Shown here piece after piece: positions 62,001 to 64,000 of a stretch of DNA of 64,000 bases. Below the pieces are notes generated by a model. It was not told the DNA's origin. It saw only the letters and a program-made list of their open reading frames with translations, and did not search any database. Origin of the DNA: Saccopteryx bilineata (lineage: Eukaryota; Chordata; Mammalia; Chiroptera; Emballonuridae); assembly GCF_036850765.1 (NCBI RefSeq), contig NC_089490.1, forward strand, positions 243,796,562 through 243,860,561. The letters run 5' to 3'. Position 1 is the first letter of the stretch; each line of letters begins with the position of its first letter. A program made the position numbers and the translations under genes.

Positions 62001-62760
62001 GCACACCGCCATCTGGCTAGGAGGAGGCGTGGCCCAGCCTCTGCCTAAATTCCACCAAGGAGACGTGGGCAGAGGTGTCGTGTAGGACTTCTTAGAAGTC
62101 TCCTTAAAGAAAAGCATCTCTCTTTTCCTTCCTGCTTTTTGGGATGCAGACGCGACAGCTGCTCCTCATACCTCATCTTGAACGAGGGGATCACGTGCCA
62201 AAGATGGCAGAGATCAGGAACAGAGGAACCTGGGTCTCCTGTGGCCATAAACAGCCAGGGTAGCCTTGAACTCCTAATCCAGACCTTTGACATGATAGTG
62301 TGAAGCCACCATTACTGACATCTTTTGTCAGGCACACTCAGAGCTTCAGCCTGATATAGGTAAACACTGGCTTGGGATAGACCCGGGAACCTTCCCCATA
62401 GCGGATCAAAACCCACAGCACACTAGTGTCACCTACTCCTTATTCTAGAACTAAAGAATCAACGTTTTGGCCAGGAGAAAGGTTTGTTTTCATCTTGACG
62501 AAAGAGAAGTTTTAGGAAATAGAGAGCTATGATTTCAAACGTCATTTAAAAATTTACAAAACAAAATCTTTACACTCTAAAATCTAAGAGAAAGGACCTT
62601 TATTTTTAGGTTGTAGCTGTAAACGAATCAAAGTATTTCTGTTACCTGTTTTCAATGCAAACTTCATAAAGAGCAGGGTGGCCGGCTCTGGACGGCGCTT
62701 TCCAAGAGCAGTCCCACACCTGCAGGTCGCTCGTCGTGCACTTCAGGTCCCGAGGAGCCC
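22735..62760 (-). CDS. LIFR: Leukemia inhibitory factor receptor (LIFR), coding exons 3-20
   Basis: Type I membrane receptor for LIF. It pairs with gp130 to signal through JAK1/STAT3, and also serves CNTF, cardiotrophin and oncostatin M complexes. Eighteen exons (listed separately) join in phase into about 1049 codons, matching human residues 48 to the end with one residue missing. Order (human-style numbering): first cytokine-binding module with WSDWS at 235-239; Ig-like domain about 247-330; second cytokine-binding module with WSRWS at 519-523; three fibronectin III domains about 535-833; transmembrane helix about 834-858; box 1 PDIPNPENC; Tyr974 (YIDV, SHP2 site); and three YXXQ STAT3 sites (981, 1001, 1027). 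The signal-peptide exon lies beyond the window. I see no frameshift or premature stop. Confidence 0.97.
23356..23744 (-). other. LIFR: LIFR intron 19
   Basis: 389-base GT...AG intron, AT-rich. Nothing else seen. Confidence 0.9.
23745..23823 (-). CDS. LIFR: LIFR exon 19 (box 1 region)
   Basis: 79-base exon between AAAAG and GTAATCC encoding (W)IKETFYPDIPNPENCKALQ...VCE. It includes the proline-rich box 1, the JAK1-binding membrane-proximal motif. Confidence 0.96.
23867..24056 (+). mobile_element. tRNA-derived SINE, 'TGACCYGTGGTGGYGCAG' type
   Basis: Starts near GGCCTGACCTGTGGTGGCGC, ends in AAATAAATAAATAAATAAA and an A-tail. A perfect 14-bp target duplication AAGATTAGCAACTC lies at 23853-23866 and 24057-24070. 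Second copy of the family seen at 16298. Confidence 0.9.
24664..25004. mobile_element. Non-autonomous DNA transposon, 'ACCATATTTCCCC' ends
   Basis: Left end ACCATATTTCCCCATGTAAG and right end CATGGGGAAATATGGT are inverted repeats. A second copy of the ATAAGAC motif near the right end makes a sub-terminal repeat. 341 bp with no long ORF. I see no clear target duplication, so the superfamily is not assigned. Confidence 0.7.
25140..25615 (+). mobile_element. L2-like LINE 3' remnant
   Basis: CCTCTGCTCAGATGGAACTCCC..., AAGTCTATAAGGACCATGC and a CTGAATAAATGA ending follow the usual text of L2 3' ends. It is old and diverged; boundaries are approximate. Confidence 0.55.
25992..26085 (-). CDS. LIFR: LIFR exon 18 (transmembrane)
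   Basis: 94-base exon encoding (S)VGLIIAILIPVAVAVIVG..., a hydrophobic helix, then the stop-transfer CYRKRE. Phases 2/2 match the neighbours (Ser and Trp codons split). Confidence 0.97.
26086..26971 (-). other. LIFR: LIFR intron 17
   Basis: 886-base intron holding an ancient MER20-like hAT fragment (26278-26515); otherwise plain AT-rich sequence. Confidence 0.85.
26278..26515 (+). mobile_element. MER20-like ancient hAT fragment
   Basis: CAGGGTCTCTCAATCTCGGC...GTTGTGACAACCAGAAGTGTC... and CCCCAGTTGAGAACCAT match my recollection of the eutherian MER20/Charlie text, with inverted ends CAGGGTCTCTCAA and TTGAGAACC. Diverged. Confidence 0.65.
26972..27133 (-). CDS. LIFR: LIFR exon 17 (last fibronectin III, second half)
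   Basis: 162-base exon encoding (G)RSDIKTKNITDISQKTLRI...VVTKEN(S), leading directly into the transmembrane exon. The two flanking split codons give Gly and Ser as in human. Confidence 0.96.
27948..28282 (+). mobile_element. tRNA-derived SINE, 'GACCAGGCGGTGGCGC' type
   Basis: Starts GCTTGACCAGGCGGTGGCGC, long body with GGTCGCTGGCTCGAGCAAGG and GAAAGCAATCAATGAACAAC, CT-rich end and A-tail. Target duplication CTTGGACA at 27940-27947 and 28283-28290. Confidence 0.88.
28572..28784. mobile_element. Short non-autonomous hAT element
   Basis: Ends CCAGTGGTTTTCAACC and GACTGAAAAACAGG with near-identical 8-bp flanks GCTCTAGA (28564-28571) and GCTCTGGA (28785-28792). 213 bp, no coding capacity. Confidence 0.7.
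30475..30798 (+). mobile_element. tRNA-derived SINE, 'GACCAGGCGGTGGYRC' type
   Basis: Same family as 27948. A perfect 15-bp target duplication AAGGTTCTCAGCTCA lies at 30460-30474 and 30799-30813. Confidence 0.9.
31077..31244 (-). CDS. LIFR: LIFR exon 16 (last fibronectin III, first half)
   Basis: 168-base exon: (A)PLVAPNFTVEDTSADSILV..., then KWEDIPVEELRGFLRGYFF, ending DS(G). Boundaries CGCAG and GTGAGT. Confidence 0.96.
31245..31796 (-). other. LIFR: LIFR intron 15
   Basis: 552 AT-rich bases; nothing else seen. Confidence 0.88.
31797..31898 (-). CDS. LIFR: LIFR exon 15 (middle fibronectin III, second half)
   Basis: 102-base exon: (D)QFQAGVRYNFFLYGCRNQG...IGYTEEL(A), between CTATAG and GTAAGT. 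Confidence 0.96.
31899..32753 (-). other. LIFR: LIFR intron 14
   Basis: 855 bases; no recognisable repeat or RNA gene. Confidence 0.85.
32754..32933 (-). CDS. LIFR: LIFR exon 14 (middle fibronectin III, first half)
   Basis: 180-base exon: (D)DLQIEQTVGVRNGILLTWNY...NSTEAIIES(D). The acceptor is GTTGAAG; an upstream CAG would add residues not found in the human protein, so this boundary was chosen. Confidence 0.94.
33310..33740 (+). repeat. G-rich polypurine tract (GGGGA-like)
   Basis: About 430 bases almost entirely G and A on the + strand (GGGGAGGGGAGGGAAGGGG-type units), C/T-rich in the LIFR sense strand. Many runs of three to six G's could form G-quadruplexes or triplex DNA. Open frames here (33174-33734, 33439-33756 and the reverse) are low-complexity artefacts. 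Confidence 0.92.
33963..34161. mobile_element. Tigger/pogo-like MITE
   Basis: Left end GCCAGCCCTCCGTGTCC and right end CTGAGGGATGACTG are inverted and TA-flanked (33961-33962 and 34162-34163). The text AGCCCTCCGTRTCC...GAACTGAGGGATGACTGTA recalls an old pogo-type MITE. Confidence 0.6.
35489..35702 (-). CDS. LIFR: LIFR exon 13 (first fibronectin III, second part)
   Basis: 214-base exon: PLPVNEANGKILFYNVSCSS...SSPPSKIASMEIPN(D), between TTCATAG and GTGAGTG. Confidence 0.96.
35703..37315 (-). other. LIFR: LIFR intron 12
   Basis: 1.6 kb, mostly AT-rich; no element recognised. Confidence 0.85.
37316..37386 (-). CDS. LIFR: LIFR exon 12 (first fibronectin III, start)
   Basis: 71-base exon, the shortest coding exon: (I)PSKGPDTWREWRSDGKNLI...WK. 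With the exon 11 join the split codon reads ATT (Ile) where human has Ser. Confidence 0.94.
37600..38060 (+). mobile_element. L2 LINE 3' remnant
   Basis: CATTCTCTGCCCCAGAATAG, CACTACCACCTGACATAC, TTATTCACTGCTGTGCCCC and a closing TGGGTACTCAATGACT follow the L2 3' consensus as I recall it. Diverged and old. Confidence 0.7.
38259..38787 (+). mobile_element. Non-autonomous hAT transposon, 529 bp
   Basis: Ends CAGGGGTCCCCAAACT and AGTTTGGGGAACCCTG with a perfect 8-bp target duplication GCATACAT (38251-38258 and 38788-38795). It shares both end regions with the 362-bp copy at 7580 but keeps an extra ~165-bp CpG-containing core (about 38510-38675). No transposase ORF. Confidence 0.9.
39666..40005 (+). 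mobile_element. tRNA-derived SINE, long type
   Basis: Starts GTCCCTGGCCAGTTGGCTCAG; target duplication TCCAGGACA at 39657-39665 and 40006-40014. Diverged copy. Confidence 0.85.
40312..40474 (-). CDS. LIFR: LIFR exon 11 (second WSXWS)
   Basis: 163-base exon: RNVTIKGVQNSNYLTVVDKL...FWKWSRWSNEKQYVTTEA. WSRWS (519-523) is the signature of the second cytokine-binding module. Confidence 0.96.
40475..41803 (-). other. LIFR: LIFR intron 10
   Basis: 1.3 kb with a reverse SINE (40638-40807) and a short (AC)n run near 40498-40530. A possible decayed repeat lies at about 41520-41590. Confidence 0.85.
40638..40807 (-). mobile_element. tRNA-derived SINE, reverse orientation
   Basis: On the + strand it ends CTCTAACCAACTGAGCTAACCAGCTGG, the reverse of a tRNA-type head. 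Perfect 14-bp target duplication CTATAATATTTTAA at 40624-40637 and 40808-40821. Confidence 0.85.
41804..41949 (-). CDS. LIFR: LIFR exon 10 (second cytokine-binding module)
   Basis: 146-base exon: (V)YPHAPSSVKMKDVNSTAV...KANSVQEL, between TTTGCAG and GTAAGA. Confidence 0.96.
41950..43672 (-). other. LIFR: LIFR intron 9
   Basis: 1.7 kb holding an L1 3'-end remnant (42830-43395) with an internal (CA)n run near 43167-43182. Confidence 0.85.
42830..43395 (+). mobile_element. L1 3' UTR remnant
   Basis: GTGTGATTTCATTTATGGAA, GACAAAACAATAGGGCTGTTGC, TGGGGAAAGCCTGGTGAAGGG and TTATTTCAAAGTAAAAAGG follow the known text of old mammalian L1 3' ends. Diverged; boundaries approximate. Confidence 0.7.
43673..43842 (-). 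CDS. LIFR: LIFR exon 9
   Basis: 170-base exon: (S)FSGKYIEFKRVEAPINETYQ...STVLVNVTEK(V). The AACAG acceptor at 43843-43844, not the later TTCAG, keeps the conserved FSGKY and the reading phase. Confidence 0.95.
43843..44268 (-). other. LIFR: LIFR intron 8
   Basis: 426 bases; nothing else seen. Confidence 0.88.
44269..44398 (-). CDS. LIFR: LIFR exon 8 (start of second cytokine-binding module)
   Basis: 130-base exon: (Y)PPDVPQKLNCETYDLKEIIC...AYTLFE(S). Its cysteines (NCET, IICTW) are the conserved pair of the haematopoietin fold. Confidence 0.96.
44807..45605 (+). mobile_element. tRNA-derived SINE (long type) split by a second SINE
   Basis: Head GGCCCTGGCTAGTTGGCTCAG at 44807. The body continues after the nested element from 45348 and ends in an (AAT)n tail at about 45582-45605. 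AGTCAA occurs near both ends as a weak target duplication. Confidence 0.85.
44947..45347 (-). mobile_element. tRNA-derived SINE inserted into the SINE at 44807
   Basis: Reverse-oriented copy: T-rich tail at left, head complement GGCTCAGTGG/GGTTCGATTCC at right. Perfect 16-bp target duplication CTTTCTCTCTTTTTCT at 44931-44946 and 45348-45363, made of the host SINE's own CT-rich region. Confidence 0.9.
45750..45907 (-). mobile_element. Old tRNA-derived SINE, reverse orientation
   Basis: GGGATCGAACCAGTAACATC and GATGCTCTAACCAACCAAATC are the reverse of B- and A-box regions, ending CCAGCCAGGG. Similar to the copies at 13432 and 40638. Confidence 0.75.
47060..47104. repeat. (AAAT)n microsatellite
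   Basis: About ten AAAT units followed by an A-rich stretch. Confidence 0.95.
48060..48660. other. Unassigned GC-richer stretch in intron 7
   Basis: About 600 bases, richer in GC and CpG than the surrounding AT-rich intron, with no transposon or exon I recognise. Two overlapping + strand frames (48283-48609, 48329-48688) have no domain. Confidence 0.4.
48899..49295 (+). mobile_element. tRNA-derived SINE, long type, best-preserved copy
   Basis: Head GGCCCTGGCTGGTTGGCTCAG with intact A box (TGGCTCAGCGG) and B box (GGTTCGATTCC), many intact CpGs, and body ending TTCAGAAAAATG. Perfect 12-bp target duplication ATATTTTTACAA at 48887-48898 and 49296-49307. Probably the youngest SINE here. Confidence 0.92.
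49514..49768 (-). CDS. LIFR: LIFR exon 7 (Ig-like domain)
   Basis: 255-base exon: (W)SADSQSKVFPQDKVVLVGSD...TVVFAG(Y). It encodes the whole Ig-like domain, part of the LIF-binding site, with the VGSDITVCCV strand and conserved cysteines. Confidence 0.97.
49769..50665 (-). other. LIFR: LIFR intron 6
   Basis: 897 bases. 50130-50570 is pyrimidine-rich and may be an old repeat, not named. Confidence 0.8.
50666..50840 (-). CDS. LIFR: LIFR exon 6 (first WSXWS)
   Basis: 175-base exon: MTYATTLNGKDTVHHWSWAS...RKEWSDWSPLKNIS(W). WSDWS (235-239) closes the first cytokine-binding module. The first Met is internal, directly after TTTGTAG. Confidence 0.96.
50841..54264 (-). other. LIFR: LIFR intron 5
   Basis: 3.4 kb, AT-rich. 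It holds an L1-like scrap at about 52630-52720 (TAGAATTCTATACCCAGCTA..., AATAAAGACATTTCCAGG) and a GGGA/GGAA repeat at 53445-53490. Otherwise nothing recognised. Confidence 0.8.
53445..53490. repeat. (GGGA/GGAA)n simple repeat
   Basis: Run of GGGAGGGAGGGAGGAAGG-type units about 45 bases long. Confidence 0.9.
54265..54428 (-). CDS. LIFR: LIFR exon 5
   Basis: 164-base exon: (S)FIPDTPEILNLSANFPTSTL...NMDVVKL, between TTTAAG and GTAAGT. It begins the membrane-distal module's second domain. Confidence 0.95.
57840..58430 (+). mobile_element. L1 3'-end remnant
   Basis: AGTTCTGGCAAGGACGTGGAAGA, TTTAGCCCAAGGAAACCATC, AAAACTGGAAATGAACAACTC and AATTATGGTACCTCCATTCAATGG follow old L1 3' text. Diverged; boundaries approximate. 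Confidence 0.7.
59187..59454. mobile_element. Non-autonomous hAT element
   Basis: Begins CAGTGGTTTTCAACC and ends near GGCTG, with 8-bp flanks GACTAGAG (59179-59186) and GACGAGAG (59455-59462, one mismatch). An internal A-run of about 27 lies at 59277-59303. Related to the copy at 63646. Confidence 0.75.
59651..59790 (-). CDS. LIFR: LIFR exon 4
   Basis: 140-base exon: (R)SHSCYQVGKTSTKIPPLLAG...ILSEKNV(S), between ATTGTAG and GTAAGT. It continues the first domain, with a conserved Cys. Confidence 0.95.
59791..62645 (-). other. LIFR: LIFR intron 3
   Basis: 2.9 kb. 60830-61020 is LTR-like; elsewhere nothing recognised. 61000-62300 is moderately GC-rich without exon features. Confidence 0.8.
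60830..61020 (+). mobile_element. LTR-like 3' fragment (uncertain)
   Basis: TTGCAAATAAACCCACTTCC followed by CTTGAATTCTTTCCTGGGTG reads like the poly(A) signal and U5 of an endogenous retroviral LTR. Ends and target duplication are not visible. No viral gene. Confidence 0.35.
62646..62760 (-). CDS. LIFR: LIFR exon 3 (start of mature receptor)
   Basis: 115-base exon: (G)APRDLKCTTSDLQVWDCSWK...YEVCIEN(R), between TCCGCAG and GTAAC. It follows the signal-peptide exon, which I did not find in the remaining 1.2 kb. Confidence 0.95.
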
Positions 62761-63455
62761 CTGCGGAAGGAGACACACACACACCATGCTTAATAACTTA
62801 AGTGCGCTGTAAAAGTCAGTAAGTGAAACTGTTTTTGGTCCTAAGTACAAGCCCGTGTGTCTGCAGAGGGCCTGTGCGCTCTGTGCTGAGATGAACCTGA
62901 GTCACAGGAGGTGACTGGTTTTGTATTTCCTTTTGTAGCTCTGGCTTCAAAGAGGTTGGGAGTAACCTGATGAAAGTGGACCAACCGCTAAACCACTTAG
63001 GGGTTAGGCTTCTATCAAAAATTCCACTTGCAAGCAACTAAGACAAACAGAAGGAGTGCTTGTGCTGATTCAGTGATGGGACCCAGAGGGTCTGGGAGAA
63101 TTTTAATCTCTGAGAGCCTCACTTGCAAATATGAAGATAAAGGAAAAGGAAGAAAAACTCGAGGTAAAAGTCATGTCTTCCCCACCCCACAAACCAGCTC
63201 TGGGCTCCCCAGCCAGCACAGCCACCTCGCTGCAGGGTACCAGACTGCCACCTGCAGAGAAATCCCATAACCGACCTTCAGATTTTTATGAAGCGTATTA
63301 AATTTACACAGTAATGAGCTCACACAAGGCTCTGAAAAATATGTATTTCATGTGGGCCTGAACAACTGTAAAGTATCAAATAATTCAGAAGATTACAATC
63401 TAACAGTGCTTACTCACATCTAAAAAACAGCATGCATCATGGATGCAATGTATGT

Positions 63456-63473
63456 AAGCACTACGTAGTGCTT
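63456..63473. repeat. 18-bp perfect palindrome
   Basis: AAGCACTACGTAGTGCTT is its own reverse complement. It is flanked by repeats of GCAATGTA and GCACTACG up to about 63499. Confidence 0.85.
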
Positions 63474-63519
63474 CGCAATGTACGCACTACGCAATGAAAA
63501 ACATGTCACTGTAAAAGAA

Positions 63520-63605
63520 AAATGAAAAGAAAGAAAAGAGGAGGGTCCAAGGGGAGGGAAAGAGGGAAGAAGAAAGGAAGGAAGAAAGGGAGGGAAGAAA
63601 GAAGC
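63520..63605. repeat. GA-rich simple repeat
   Basis: A purine-only stretch of GGGAAAGAGGGAAGAAGAAAGG-like units with short interruptions. Confidence 0.85.
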
Positions 63606-63645
63606 AATTCAAGAGTAAGTGAGGTCCTCTACCCAGACTCTAGCT

Positions 63646-63909
63646 CAGCAAGTTGCAACCTGTTCATCTTCAGCACACATAAACTGATTACTAAAATTCT
63701 ATAGCATACCAAAAAATGTATTTTTTGCTGAACTGACAGAAAATAAATAAAAGGTAAAATTTTGATTCATTCACACTAGACAGCTACTGTTGTGGGGGCT
63801 GTTGGCATTTTTTATTTGACATTCTAAAAGAAACGAGGTCAATGCCCTTGAGCAAATAGGTATTGAAATGCTTTAAAAAATCTTGAGGCACACTGGTTGA
63901 AAATTGCTG
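63646..63909. mobile_element. Diverged non-autonomous hAT element
   Basis: Begins CAGCAAGTTGCAACC and ends GGTTGAAAATTGCTG. The internal text (GATTCATTCACACTAGACAG, ATTTGACATTCTAAAAG) is shared with the copy at 59187. Flanking 8-mers match only partly. Confidence 0.65.
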
Positions 63910-64000
63910 CTCTCTGTCAACGTCTATGAAAAAGTCTCTTTCTCTAATTTTGACATATAGTTGGCATGATATTTACTACAGCAATAAATCATAAAACTCT

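Larger units (their letters stand above)
62761..64000 (-). other. LIFR: LIFR intron 2 (partial)
   Basis: Runs off the window. It holds an 18-bp palindrome (63456-63473), a purine-rich repeat (63520-63605) and an hAT element (63646-63909). No signal-peptide exon is seen. Confidence 0.8.

Noticed and set aside
62761..64000. LIFR signal-peptide exon
   Set aside because: Searched the - strand for a Met-initiated hydrophobic leader ending in a one-base phase; none found, so exon 2 is outside the window.

Overview
This is mammalian nuclear DNA, most likely from a bat. It has spliced genes with long introns, several dispersed tRNA-derived SINE families whose heads read like 'GGCCCTGGCTGGTTGGCTCAG...' and 'CTGACCTGTGGTGGCGCAG...' (Ves/Rhin-like bat SINEs, recalled rather than searched), and several hAT-type DNA transposons with intact 8-bp target duplications. 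The bat family cannot be fixed from the sequence alone.

Two convergent protein genes are recognised. At the left edge on the + strand are the last two coding exons of EGFLAM (pikachurin), at 263-366 and 1165-1319, followed by its 3' UTR. On the - strand, 22735-62760 holds LIFR (leukemia inhibitory factor receptor): 18 coding exons, corresponding to human exons 3-20. All have GT donors and AG acceptors, and every phase join checks. They encode about 1049 residues from the start of the mature receptor to the stop. The signal-peptide exon and 5' UTR lie beyond base 64000. This order matches human chromosome 5p13. Nothing resembles an operon: the two genes are independent, EGFLAM acting in the photoreceptor synaptic matrix and LIFR in gp130-type cytokine signalling.

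The interval 1320-22734 holds the EGFLAM 3' UTR, an orphan CpG-rich block (about 4.6-5.1 kb), a SINE split by an hAT element (7.5-8.05 kb), and an AT-rich stretch from about 10.25 to 22.73 kb. That stretch is probably the long LIFR 3' UTR (human LIFR mRNA is about 10 kb). Into it, antisense to LIFR, has landed a full-length processed pseudogene of ANKRD26 (12592-17964), flanked by a 13-bp target duplication and ending in an A-rich tail. The retrocopy was then hit by a SINE fragment, two full SINEs, a solo LTR, a mariner-like MITE and a 225-bp palindromic hAT element.

The LIFR introns hold more SINEs (including one SINE inserted into another in opposite orientation), hAT and other DNA transposons, old L1 and L2 remnants, microsatellites, and a ~430-bp G-rich polypurine tract in intron 13. 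No tRNA, rRNA, CRISPR array or prokaryotic feature is present. No previously undescribed multigene system was found; the strongest unusual item is the antisense ANKRD26 retrocopy with its hairpin, apparently inside the LIFR 3' UTR.
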